From Clitoria ternatea (Eukaryota; Streptophyta; Magnoliopsida; Fabales; Fabaceae), in assembly GCA_037962975.1 (NCBI GenBank), contig CM075675.1:10001-74000 (forward strand): a DNA stretch of 64,000 nucleotides, in the 5' to 3' direction. Positions within the stretch are counted from its first letter, which is position 1. The number at the start of each line of letters is the position of its first letter. The notes beneath the pieces are model-generated. The model ran no database searches. It was not told the DNA's origin and saw only the letters and a list, made by a program, of their open reading frames with translations. Positions 46,206 through 59,600 of this stretch are shown in pieces. Both the position numbers and the translations under genes were made by a program.

Positions 46206-47007
46206 ACTACTATTTATGATTAAACTATTAAAGTAAGTTTGTTATGATATTAAACCTGTGACATCTTGTGACTTTATCTATAGTTAATATGCTAAATTGG
46301 TGTCAATATACTTGTATTTTGTTCTAAACTGATTGGTTGATAATCTTAAGTAAATTTTATTAAAATGTCTTGGGTTTCTGATGCTATAAATAACTTAAAG
46401 GTTTGACATATAAGTATATGCTCTAAAATTTTAAGAGCTGGAACAAAACTCAAAAGACATTTTGACATCTCTAGGAAAAACCTTTTTAGTGTTTGTTTTT
46501 CTAACTACAAACCATGATACAAAGTTCTTTTTTAATATTAATTAATTTCCTCCTTTGATCACTAGTATATTCTGTGATATTTTTATTAAGAAATTAATTG
46601 TGAAAGTTGAGTTACTCATGTTTGTTCTCTCAAAGGAATTTTTACTTAGACGGTAATAACAAAATATTTCGCTATTTAGTTTTACTCAATATTTTACAAA
46701 CTCAACTAATGATTGATATAGTCATGTCATTGATCGCGGTTTAATGGTTGAGAATGTGAATAAAGTAATACAATAAAAAAATATTTTTTAATAAAATCAT
46801 ATTTTTCAAAAGATTTATAAATAAGGTTTAAGAGTTAGGTTTTAAGGTTTTTTAGAGAATAGGGTTGTTTAAAGTTTTTGGACTAGGATGGCTAGGGCTT
46901 AAAGGTTGGGTTCTGGATTCGATATGGGTTTGGTAAAGGATCAGGGTACCTGTTACCTTGACTTTGAAACTTATCTATTATCCACTTATCTCTTGTCAAT
47001 TACAAGG
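46206..47007. other. AT-rich unique segment 3
   Basis: A near-copy of segments 1 and 2. No ORF. Confidence 0.85.
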
Positions 47008-47575
47008 TACCAACTCGTACCTATAACAAGTAACCTATGACCTGCAACCTGCAAATGATAACCTGCTACCTGCTACCTACAACCTGTTACCTGCTACCTA
47101 TTACCTGCAACCTTCAACCTACTACCTGTTACCTGTTACCTGCTACCTGTTACCTGCTACCTGCTACCTGTTACCTGCTACCTGTTACCTGCTACCTGTT
47201 ACCTACAACCTGCAACCTGTAACCTGCTACCTGCTACCTATTACCTATAACTTGTTACCTGTAACTTGTTACCTGCAACTTGCTACCTGTTACCTGGTAC
47301 CTGCTACCTGTTACCTGTCACCTGTTACCTGTTACCTGCAACCTGTTACCTGCTACCTACAACCTGTTACCTACTACCTGCTACCTGTAACCTGCAACCT
47401 GTAACCTGTAACCTGTAACTTGTTACCTGCAACCTGCTACCTGTTACCTACTACCTGATACCTGTTACCTGCTACCTGTTACCTACTACATGTTACTTTT
47501 TACCTGTTAACTGTTAACTACTACCTGCTACTTACTACCTATTACCTGTAACCTGCAACTTGCAACCAGTAAGTA
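47008..47575. repeat. Heptamer array 3, (TACCTGY)n
   Basis: The same 7-bp repeat. Its second half (about 47330-47575) closely follows the variant order of array 2, which shows that the arrays were copied as blocks. Confidence 0.93.
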
Positions 47576-50435
47576 TTACTACAAAAAAACCTTGTAAAAA
47601 TTCAAGCTCTAGGTACCAGTTTTTCTTTACTGGGATTTTACACTAAATATCTTTGTTTACGAAAACTCTACCCCTTCTCTTAGATAAAACAAATCAAACT
47701 TTCCCTTACAATCGTTTTCTAAACATGGCCATAAAAAATTATGTCAAAATTCAATCATTCAGTTTTGTCGTGTTTTTCGTGGACATACATTGTAAATTTG
47801 AATAAAAATTTATCATTTAGAAAAACTATAAAACTTATGATAAAACAAAGCGGTTGAATTTTTGCATGACTTTTTACGGTCATGCTTAAAATGGCATTGT
47901 AAGGTTGTTCTTAAAGTTTCATTAGATTTATCCAAGGGAAGGGGCAGATTTTATCCAACAATAAAATTTACCCAAATTTAAAGGCTATTGTTCCCCACGA
48001 AAATATAAAAAATCGAGTGATGGAATTTTTGCATAATTTTATGCGGCCATGCATGGAATGGCATTGTAAAGTTGTCCCTGAAGTTTCAAAAGATTTCTCC
48101 ATGGGAAGAGGAAAATTTACTCCAACGATAAATTTTTTTCCAAATTTGAAGGCTTATGCCCACAAAAATATGACATGACCGAGCGGTTGAAATTTTGAAT
48201 GATTTTTTGGGTCATGCTTTGAATTGCATTATAAGGTTATCTATGAAGTTTCATCAGATTTCTTCAAGGGAATGGCAGATTTTCTCCAACAATAAAATTT
48301 ACCCAAATTTGAAAGCTAATGCCCACAAAAATATGACAAAACCGAGCGATTGAAATTTTGAATAATTTTTTACAACCATGTTTAAAAAGGCGTTGTAAGG
48401 TTGTCCCTCAAGTTTCATCAGATTTCTCAAGGAGAAGGGGCAGATATTTTCCAATGATGAATTTTTTAAAAAAATATAAATTCTAATGCCCTTGAACATA
48501 TAATAAAATTGAGCAATTGAAATTTTGAATTATTTTTTGCAACCCTGCTTAGAATGGTAATGTAAGGTTGTCCCAGAATTTTCTTCAGATTTCACCAAGG
48601 GAAGGGGCAGATTTTGGCTAATGCCTATTAAAATATGACAAAACCTAGCGGTTTATTTTTGTATGATTTTTTACGGCCATGTTTAGAAAGGCATTAGAAG
48701 GGGGTCCCTGAAGTTTCATCAGTTTTCTCTAAGGAAATTGTAAGATTTTATACAACGATAAATTTTAAGCCAAATTTAAAGCCTTGTACCCACAAAAATA
48801 TTACAAAACAATACAGTTGAGTTTTTACATGATTTTTTATGGTCATGATTAAAAAGTTTCTGAAGTTTCATTAGATTTCACCAAGGGAATGAGCTAATTT
48901 TCTCCAATGATATATTTTTCCTAACTTTAAAGCCCAACAAAATTTGACCAAACTGAGCGGTTAAAATTTTAAATGATTTTCTTACCCCTATACTAATAAT
49001 GACATTATAAGGTTGTTCCTGAAGTTTTATCAGATTTCTCCAAGGGAAGGGTAGATTTTCTCTAACAATGAATTTTTTCCCAAATTTACAAGCTAATGCC
49101 CAAGAAAATGACAAAACCAAATGGTAAGATTTTTGCATAATTTTTTACGGTCGTGATAAGAAAAACACTATAAGGTTGTCCCTGAGATTTCATTAGATTT
49201 CTCCAAGGGAATGGATAAATATTTTCCAACAATGAATTTTTCCCAAATTTAAAGGCTAATGTCCATGAAAATATGAAAAAATCGAGCGGTTGAACTTTTA
49301 CCAAAGATTTTGCCGCTATGCTTAAAAAGGCATTATAGTGTTGTCCTTAAAGTTTAGTCAGATTTCTCTAAGAGAATGACCAGGTTTTTTCCAACGACAA
49401 ATATTTAGCTAAATTTAAAGGCTAATGCCAACGAAAATATAACAAAATTGAGTTGTTTAATTTTTGCATGACTTTATGCGGCCATGCTTAGAAAGGCATT
49501 GTATGTTTGTCCCCAAAGTTTCATCTGATTTGTCCAAAAGAAGGGGCAGATTTCCTACAACTGTGAGTTTTTAGCCGAATTTGAAGGTACCCACGAAAAT
49601 ATGACAAAATTAAGAAGTTAAATTTTTGCATGATTTTATATAGCCATCCTAAGAAAGGCATTGTAAGGTTGTCCTTGAAGTTTCATTAGATTCCTGCAAG
49701 CGAAGGGGCAGATTTTCTCCAACGATGAATTTTTAGACAAATTTGAGGCCTAGTGCCCATAAAATTATTACAAAACATTACGGTTAAATTTTTGTATGAT
49801 TTTTTATGGCCATGCTTAGAAATGGATTGTAAGTTTGTCCCTGAAGTTTCATCAAATTTCTCCAAACGAAAGGGCAGATTTTCTCCAACAATGAATTTTT
49901 AGCCAAATTTGAAGGTTAATGATCAAGAAAATAATATAAAATCGAGTGGTTAAATTTTTGCATGATTTTTTATGGCCTTACTTTGAAAGGCATTGTAGGA
50001 TTATCCATGAAGTTTCATTAGATTTCTCTAAGTGAATGGTAAGATTTTCTCCAATGATGAATTTTTAGCCAAATTTGTAGGCTAATGTCCATGAAAATAT
50101 GACAAAACCGAGCGGTTGAATTTTCCCATGATTTTTTACGGCAATACTTACAATGACGTTGTAAGGTTATCCCTGATGTTTCATCAAAATTCTCCAATGG
50201 AAGGCGCAGATTTTCTCCAACGATGAGTTTTTAGCCTAATTTGAAGGCTAATGCCCACGAAATATGAAAAAACAGAGGTGTTCTATTTTTACATGATTTT
50301 ATACGGCCATGCTTAGAAATGTATTATTTAGTTGTCCCTGAAGTTTCATCGCATTTCTCCAAAGGAAGGGACAAATTTTCTTAAATGATGAATTTTTAGC
50401 CAAATTTAAAGGCTAGTGCCTACTAAAATTCGATA
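47576..50435. repeat. Junction segment 3 and satellite array 4
   Basis: Junction text to about 47740, then about 16 satellite monomers. The ordered variant series seen from 35605 and 40675 recurs from about 48647. The small - strand frames at 48299-49304 are satellite reads. Confidence 0.88.
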
Positions 50436-50740
50436 AAACCTAAAACTTGAAACCTTAAAGCCTAACTCCAAAATTCAAAACTTGAAACCCCAAACCTAAG
50501 TTCCCAAACCCATTCCACAAACCTGAAAACCAAACATCAAATGCCCAACTGTAAACCCTAAACCCTAAATACAAAACTTAAAATCCCTAACCCGAAACCC
50601 CAATGCCCCAACCTTATACCCTAAATGTGAAACTCGAAACCCCTAAACCCGAAAACTAAAACCTGAACCCGAAATCCAAAGTGCTTAACCTCAAACGCCA
50701 TTCCCTAGTCTCGAAACCCTTGACCCAAGACCTAAAGCCT
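50436..50740. repeat. Degenerate telomere-like block 4 (truncated)
   Basis: It starts like the other blocks but stops abruptly at AAGCCTGATATTAAAG, where it jumps into the interior of the unique segment. About 500 bp present in blocks 2, 3 and 5 are missing. Confidence 0.85.
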
Positions 50741-51525
50741 GATATTAAAGTAAGTTTGTTATGATATCAAACTTGTGACATCTTGTGACTTTATCTGTAG
50801 TTAATATGCTAAATTGGTGTCAATATACTTGTATTTTGTTCTAAACTGATTGGTTGATAATCTTAAGTAAATTTTATTAAAATGTCTTAGGTTTCTGATG
50901 CTATAACTTAAAGGCTTGACATATAAGTATATGCTCTAAAATTTTAAGAGCTGGAACAAAACTCAAAAGACATTTTGACATCTCTAGGAAAAACCTTTTT
51001 TGTGTTTGTTTTTCTAACTACAAACCATGATACAAAGTTCTTTTTTATTATTAATTAATTTCCTCCTTTGATCACTAGTATATTCTGTGATATTTTTATT
51101 AAGAAATTAATAGTGAAAGTTGAGTTACTCTTGTTTGTTCTCTCAAAGGAATTTTTACTTAGAGAGTAATAACAAAATATTTAACTATTTAGTTTTACTC
51201 AATATTTTACAAACTCAACTAATGATTGATATGGTCATGTCATTGATCGTGGTTTAACAGTTGAGAGTGTTAATAAAGTAATACAATAAAAAATAATTTT
51301 TAATAAAATCATAGTTTTGAAAAGATTTATAAATAAGGTTTAAGATTTAGGTTTCAAGGATTTTTAGAGAATAGGGTTGTTTAGAGTTTTTGGACTAGGA
51401 TGGTTAGGGCTTAAAGTTGGGGTTCTGGATTCGATATAGGTTTAGTAAAGCATCAAGGTACCTGTTACCTTGACTCTGAAATTTATCTATTATCCACTTA
51501 TCTCTTGTCAATTACAAGGTACCAA
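50741..51525. other. AT-rich unique segment 4
   Basis: A near-copy of the other segments, with its left end cut by the deletion that also truncates block 4. No ORF. Confidence 0.85.
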
Positions 51526-52075
51526 CTGGTACCTATAACCAGTAACCTGTGACCTGCAACCTGCAAACTATAACCTACTACCTGCCACCTACAACCTGTT
51601 TCCTGCTACCTGTTACCTGCAACCTGCTACCTATTACCTATTACCTGCACCCTGTTACCTGTTACCTGCTACCTGCTACCAGTTACCTGTTACCTGTTAC
51701 CTGTTACCTGCTACCTGCTACCTGCTACCTGCAACCTGCAACCTGCTGCCTGCTACCTGTTACCTGTAACTTGTTACCTACAACCTGCTACCTGTTACCT
51801 GGTACCTGGTACCTGTTACCTGTTACCTGCTACCTATAACCTGTTACCTGCTACCTACAACCTGTTACCTACTACCTGTTACCTGCAACCTGCAACCCGC
51901 AACCTGTAACTTGTTACCTGCAACCTGCTACCTGTTACCAACTACCTATTACCTACTACCTGATACCTGTTACCTGCTACCTACTACCTACAACCAACTA
52001 CCTGTTACCTGCTACATGTTACTTTTTTCCTGTTAACTGTTAACTACTACCTGCTACCTGCAACCAGTAAACATT
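51526..52075. repeat. Heptamer array 4, (TACCTGY)n
   Basis: The same 7-bp family, flanked by GGTACCAACTGGTACC on the left and by ATTACTACAAAAAA on the right. Confidence 0.93.
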
Positions 52076-54565
52076 ACTACAAAAAAACGTTGTAAAAATT
52101 CAAGCTCCGGGTACCAGTTTTTCTTTACTGGGACTTTACACTAAATATCTTTGTTTACGAAAACTCTACCCCTTCTCTTAGATAAAATGAATCAAACTTT
52201 CCCTTACAATCGCTTTCTAAACATGGCCATAAAAAATTATGTCAAAATTCAATCATTCAGTTTTGTCATAGTTTTTGTGGACATACACTTTGAATTTGAA
52301 TAAAAATTTATCATTTAGAAAAACTATAAAACTTCTGACAAAATAGGGGGATTAAATTTTTGCATGATTTTTTACGGTCATGCTTAAAATGGCATTGTAA
52401 GGTTGTTCCTGAAGTTTCATTAGATTTATCCAAGGGAAGGAGTAGATTTTCTTCAATGCTGAATTTTTACACAAATTTAAAGGTTAGTGCCCACGAAAAT
52501 ATGAAAAAATCGAGCGGCTAAATTTTTACATGATTTTATGCGGTCATCCTTAGAAAGGCATTATAATGTTATCCTTAAAGTTTCATCAGATGTCTCCAAG
52601 GGAAAGGATAGATTTTCTCCAACGATGAATTTTAGCCAAATTTGAAGGCTATTATTCCCCACGAAAATATGAAAAAATCGAGTGATAGAATTTTTGCATA
52701 ATTTTATGCGGTCATGCATGGAATGGTGTTGTAAGGTTGTCCCTGAAGTTTCAAAAGATTTCTCCATGGGAAGAGGAAAATTTTCTCCAACGATGAATTT
52801 TTTCCAAATTTGATTGTTTATGCCCACAAAAATATGACATAACCGAGGGGTTGAAATTTTGAATGATTTTTTAGGCCACACTTAGAATTGCATTATAAGG
52901 TTGTCCGTGAAGTTTTATCAGATTTCTTCAAGGGAAGGGCAGATTTTCTCTAACAATGAAATTTACCCAAATTTGAAAGGTAATGCCCACAAAAATATGA
53001 CAAAACCGAGCGGTTGAAATTTTGAATGATTTTTTGCAACCATGTTTAGAAAGGCGTTGTAAGGTTGTTCGAGTTTCAACAGATTTCTCAAGTAGAAGGG
53101 GCAAATATTTTCCAACGATAATTTTTTTAAAAAAATTAAAATGCTAATGCCCTTGAACATATAATAAAACCGAGCAGTTGAAATTTTGAATGATTTTTTA
53201 CAGCCCTGCTTAGAATGGTAGTGTAAGGTTATCCCTGAATTTTCTTTAGATTTCACCAAGGAAAGGGGCAGATTTTTGTTAATGCCCATGAAAATATGAC
53301 AAAATCTAGCGGTTTAATTTTTGTATGATTTTTTACGGCCATGCTTAGAAAGGCATTAGAAAGGGGTCCCTGAAGTTTCATCTATTTTCTCTAAGGAAAT
53401 TGTAAGATTTTCTCCAACGATGAATTTTTAGCCAAATTTAAAGCCTTGTGCCCACAAAAATATTACAAAACAATGCAGTTGAGTTTTTGCATGATTTTTT
53501 ATGGTCGTGATTAAAAAGGCTCTGAAATTTCATCAGATTTCACTAAGGGAATGAGCTGATTTTCTCCAATAATAAATTTTTTCCTAACTTTGAAGCCCAC
53601 AAAAATTTGACCAAACTGAGTGGTTAAAATTTTAAATGATTTTTTTACCCCTATACTAAGAATGGCATTATAAGGTTGTCCCTGAAGTTTCATCAGATTT
53701 CTCCAAGGGAAGGGTAGATTTTCTCTAACGATAAATTGTTTTCCCAAATTTGTAAGCTAATGCCCAAGAAAACGACAAAACCAAGCGGTACAATTTTTGC
53801 ATGATTTTATATAGCCATCCTAAGAAAGGCATTGTAAGGTTGTCCTTAAAGTTTCATTAGATTCCTGCAAGCGAAGGGGCAGATTTTCTCCAACGATGAA
53901 TTTTTAGACAAATTTGAGGCCTAGTGCCCATAAAATTATTACAAAACAATACGGTTAAATTTTTGTATGATTTTTTATGGCCATGCTTAGAAATGGATTA
54001 TAAGTTTGTCCCTGAAGTTTCATCAAATTTCTCCAAACGAAAGGGCAGATTTTCTCCAACAATGAATTTTTAGCCAAATTTGAAGGTTAATGATCAAGAA
54101 AATAATATAAAATCGAGTGGTTAAATTTTTGCATGATTTTTTATGGCCTTACTTTGAAAGGAATTGTAGGATTATCCATGAAGTTTCATTAGATTTCTCT
54201 AAGTGAATGGTAAGATTTTCTCCAATGATGAATTTTTAGCCAAATTTGTAGGCTAATGTCCATGAAAATATGACAAAACCGAGCGGTTGAATTTTCTCAT
54301 GATTTTTTGCGGCAATACTTACAATGACGTTGTAAGGTTATCCCTGATGTTTCATCAGAATTCTCCAATAGAAGGCGCACGTTTTCTCCAACGATGAGCT
54401 TTTAGCCAAATTTGAAGGCTAATGCCCACGAAATATGAAAAAATAGAGGTGTTGAATTTTTGCATGATTTTATACGGCCATGCTTAGAAATGCATTGTAA
54501 AGGAAGGGACAAATTTTCTTCAACAATGAATTTTTATCCAAATTTAAAGGCTAGTGCCTACTAAA
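52076..54565. repeat. Junction segment 4 and satellite array 5
   Basis: Junction text, then about 14 monomers. The ordered variant series recurs from about 53312. Between about 53790 and 54300 the text is almost identical to 49625-50140, so one unit was copied from the other with an internal deletion. Confidence 0.88.
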
Positions 54566-55385
54566 ATTCGACAAAACCTAAAACTTGAAACCTTAAAGCC
54601 CAACTCCAAAATTCAAAACTTGAAACCCCAAACCTAAGTTCCCAACCCCATTCCACAAACCTGAAACCCAAATGTCAAATCCCTAACTATAAACCCTGAA
54701 CCCTAAATACCAACCTTAAAATCCAAAACCCGAAACCCCAATGCCCCAACCTTATACCCTAAACGTGAAACACAAAACCCCTACACCCGAAAACTAAAAC
54801 CTGAACCCGAAATCCAAAGTGCTTAACCTCAAACGCCATTCCTTAGTCCAAAAATCCTTGACCCAAAACCTAAAACCTGAAGCCTAAAAACACAACCCCA
54901 GACCCAAACCCCAAACTTTAAATCCTAAACCCTAAGTCTAAAACCATAAACCTTAAACCTAAAATCTTAAACCTAAAACCTAAAACCTAAAACTTGAAAG
55001 CCCTAAGCCCAAACTTAAAAATCAAAACCTGAAACCCTAAACCCCACACTTAAACCCAAACCTTAAACCACAAACCCTAAACTATAAACCCAAAAATCAA
55101 AACCCCAAAGTTCCACCCTGAAACCCTAAAGCCTTAACCTTAAACCTTAACCTCGAAATCTTAAACCCTTAAGTCTAAACTCCAAATCCAAAACCCCAAA
55201 CGGAAAACTCCAAACCCCTAAACCCTTGACCTTAAACCATCAAACCTGAAACCCTAAGCCCCCTCACCCAAATACCAAACTCCAAATATTGAATCTCAAA
55301 CCTCAAACCCAAAACCTAAAACTTGAAACCCCAAGTCCCGAACCCCTAACCCAAAATCTAAAACCCTAAACCATAAACCCTAAAC
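54566..55385. repeat. Degenerate telomere-like block 5
   Basis: A near-copy of blocks 2 and 3, with its own substitutions. Confidence 0.85.
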
Positions 55386-56185
55386 TACTATTTATGATTA
55401 AACTATGAAAGTAAGTTTGTTATGATATTAAACCTATGACATCTTGTGACTTTATCTGTAGTTAATATGCTAAATTGGTGTTGATATACTTGTATTTTGT
55501 TCTAAACTGATTGGTTGATAATCTTAAGTAAATTTTATTAAAATGTCTTGGGTTTCTGATACTATAAATCACTTAAAGGCTTGACATATAAGTCAACACT
55601 CTAAAAATTTTAATACCTGAAACAAAACTCAAAATACATTTTGACATCTCTAGGAAAAACCTTTTTTACGTTTATTTTCCTAACTACAAACCATGATACA
55701 AAGTTCTTTTTTATTATTAATTAATTTCCTTCTTTGATCACTAGTATATTTTGTGATATTTTTATTAAGAAATTAATAGTGAAAGTTGAGTTACTCGTGT
55801 TTGTTCTCTCAAAGGAATTTTTACTTAGAAGGTAATAACAAAAAATTTCACTATTTAGTTTTACTCAATATTTTATAAACTCAACTAATGATTGAATTGG
55901 TCATGTCATTGATTGCAGTTTAATGGTTGAGAGTGTTAATTAAGTAATACAATAAAAAATAATTTTTAATAAAGTTATATTTTTTTAAAAAACTTATAAA
56001 TAAGGTTTAAGATTTAGGTTTTATGGTTTTTTAGGGAATAAGGTTGTTTAGAGTTTTGGGACTAGGATGGTTAGGGCTTAAAGTTGGGGTTTTGGGTTTG
56101 ATTGGGGTTTGGTAAAGGATCAGGGTACTTGTTACCTTGACTTTGAAATTTATCTATTATCCACTTATCTCTTGTCAATTACAAG
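55386..56185. other. AT-rich unique segment 5
   Basis: A near-copy of segments 2-4 with the complete left end. No ORF. Confidence 0.85.
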
Positions 56186-56690
56186 GTACCAACTGGTACC
56201 TACAACCAGTAACCTTTGACCTGCAACCTGTAAACTATAACCTGCTACCTGCTACTTGCAACCTGTTACCTGCTACATTTTACCTGCAACCTGCTACATG
56301 CTACCTGTTACCTGTTACCTACTACCTGCTACCTGTTACCTGCTACCTGCTACCTGTTACCTGTTACCTGTTACCTGCTACCTGTTACCTGCTACCTGTT
56401 CCCTGCAACCTGCAACCTACTACCTGCTACTTGTTACCTGTAGCTTATTACCTACAACCTGTTACCCGGTACCTGTTACCTGCTACCTGTTACCTACTAC
56501 CTACAACCTGCTACCTGTAACATGCTGCCTGTTATCTACTACCTGTTACCTGCTACCTGCTACCTGCTACCTGCTACTTGCTACCTACAACCAGCTACCT
56601 GTTACCTGCTACATGTTACTTGTTACATGCTAACTGTTACCTGCTACCTGCTATCTACTACCTATAACCTGCAACCTACAACCAGTTAAC
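56186..56690. repeat. Heptamer array 5, (TACCTGY)n
   Basis: The last heptamer array in the window, with the same repeat unit and flanks as the others. Confidence 0.93.
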
Positions 56691-59600
56691 ATTACTACAA
56701 AAAAAGCACGCAAAAATTCAAGCTCTAGGTACCAGTTTTTATGTATTGGGATTTTACACTAAATATCTTTGTTTACGAAAACTCTACCCCTTCTCTTAGA
56801 TAAAACTAATCAAACTTTCCTTTACAATGACTTTTTAAACATGGCCATAAAAAATTATGTCGAAATTTAATCATTCAGTTTTGTCATATGTTTCATGGAC
56901 AGATACTTTAAATTTGACTAAAAATTTATCTTTTAGAAAAATTATAAAACTTATGAAAAAGAATGAGAGGTTGAATTTTTGTATGATTTTTTATGGTCAT
57001 GCTTAAAATGGCATTATAAGGTTGTTCCTGAAGTTTCATTAGATTTATCCAAAGGAAGGAGTAGATTTTCTTCAACGATGAATTTTCATCCAAATTTGAA
57101 GATTAATGCCCATGAAAATATGAAAAAATCGAGACGCTAAATTTTTACATGATTTTATGCAGCCATGCTTAGAAATGCATTATAAGGTTATCCTTAATGT
57201 TTCATTAGATATTTCTAAGGGAAGGGGTAAATTTTCTCCAATGATGAATTTTAGTCAAATTTATTAAAAAATTAAGTGATTGAATTTTTACATAATTTTA
57301 TGTGGCCATGCATGGAAGGGCATAGTAACATTGTCCTTGGAGTTTCATTAGATTTCATTAATGGAATAGGCAGATTGTGTCCAACGATGAATTTTTAGCC
57401 AAATTTGAACGTTAATGCCCACCAAAATATAACAAAATCAAACAGTTCAATTTTTGCATGATTTTATGCGAACATGCATAAAAAGGCATTGTAAGGTTGT
57501 GTCGGGACGCTCATCAGATTTCTCTAAGGAAATGGGCAAAATTCCCCCAACAATGAATTTTTATCCAAATTAGAAGGCTAATGCCCACGAAAATATGATA
57601 AAACCTAGTGGTTGAATTTTTGCATGAGTCTTTTCCGTTATGCTTAGATAGGTATTTTCATGTTGTCTTTGAAGTTTCATCAGACTTCTCCAAGGGAATG
57701 AGTAATATTTCTCTAACAATCAAGTTTTAGCCAAATATGAAGTGTATAACCCATGAAAATATGACAAAACCATGTTGTTGAATTTTTTCATGATTTCTTA
57801 CGCCCATGCATGGAATGGCATTGTAAGGTTGTCCTTGAAGTTTCAAAAGATTTCTCTATGGGAAGAGGAAAATTTTCTCCGACGATGAATTTTTTTCCAA
57901 ATTTGAAGACTAATGCCCATAAAAATATAACATAACCAAGCGGTTGAAATTTTGAATGATTTTTTAGGTCATGCTTAGAATTGAATTATAAGGTTGTCCC
58001 TGAAGTTTCATCAGATTTCTTCAAGGGAAGGGGCAGATTTTCTCCAACAATAATTTTACCAAAATTTGAAAGCTAATTCCCATGACAATATGACAAAAAT
58101 AAGCGGTTGAAATTTTGAATGATTTTTTGCAACCAAGTTTAAAAAGGCGTTGTAAGGTTGTCCTTGAAGTTTCATCAGATTTCTCATGGGGAAGGGGTAG
58201 ATATTTTCCAACGATAAATTTTTTAAAAAATTTAAATGCTAATGCCCTTGAACATATAATAAAACCGAGTTGGTTAAATTTTGAATGATTTTGTACGGCC
58301 CTGCTTAGAATGGTAATGTAAGGTTATCCCTAATTTTTTTTTCAGATTTCACCAAGGGAAGGGGCAGATTTTCTCCAACAATAAATTTTACCCAAATTAG
58401 AAAGCTAATGCCCACAAAATATGACAAAACTGAGCGGTTGAAATTTTGAATATTTTTGCAACCATGTTTAAAAAGGCGTTGTAAGGTTATCCCTGAAGTT
58501 TCATCAGATTTCTCTAAAGGAATGGGCGATTTTCTCCAACGATTAATTTTTATCCAAATTTGAAGGCTAATACCCACGAAAATATGACAGAACCGAGTGG
58601 TTGAATTTTTGAGTGATTTTTTACGGCTATGCTTAAATAGGAATTATAGTGGCTTCCCTAAAGTTTCATCAGATTTCTCATAAGGAAGGGGGGTTTTCTC
58701 CAGTGATGATTTTTTAGCCAAATTTAAAGGTTAATGCCCACGAAAATATGACAAAACTGATCGGTTGAATCTTTGTATTATTTTTTATGGCCATGCTTAG
58801 AAAGGCAATATAGTGTTTTCCCTAAAGTTTTATCAGATTTATCTAAGTGAAGAGGCATATTTTCTTCAACGATAAATTTTTAACAAATTTTGAAGGTTAA
58901 TGCCCACGAAAATATGAGAAGACCAAGCAGTTGAATATTTACATGATTTTTTATGGCAATGCTCACAAAGGAGTTGTAGGGTTGTTCCAAAAGTTTCATC
59001 AAAATCCCTTAAGGGAAGGAGAAGATTTTCTCCAATGATGAATTTTAAACAAAATTTGTAGTTTAATGCCCACCAAAATATGACAAAACCGAGTGGTTAA
59101 ATATTTGCATGATTCTTTGTTGTCATGCTTACAAAGGAATTGTAGGGTATACTCTGTAGTTTCAACAAATTCCTCTAAGGGCTCTTCTCCAACGATAAAT
59201 TTTTAGTCAAATTTGAAGGTTAATGCCCACAAAAATATGACAAAATCGAGCAGTTGAATTTTTGAATGATTTTTTGTGGCTATGCTTAGAAAGGTATTGT
59301 AGTAGCTTCCCTGAAGTTTTATCAGATTTCTCAAAGGGAAGGGGTGATTTTCTCCAATGATGAATTCTTAGCCAAATTTGAAGGCTAATGCCCATGAAAA
59401 TATGACAACACCGATCGGTTGAATTTTTGTATTATTTTTTTTGGCCATGGTTGGAAAGGCATTATGGTCTTGTCCTTGAAGTTTCATCAGTATTCTCTAA
59501 GGGAAGGGGTAGATTTTCTCTAACGATAAATTTTTAGCCAAATTTGAAGTCTAATGCCCAAGAAAATATGACAAAATTGAGCAATTGAATTTTTGAATAT

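Noticed and set aside
38393..56633. Open frames rich in CYLLPAT-like repeats over the heptamer arrays (for example 38393-38755, 56137-56520)
   Set aside because: A 7-bp repeat is open in all three frames and gives a 7-residue peptide period; composition only.
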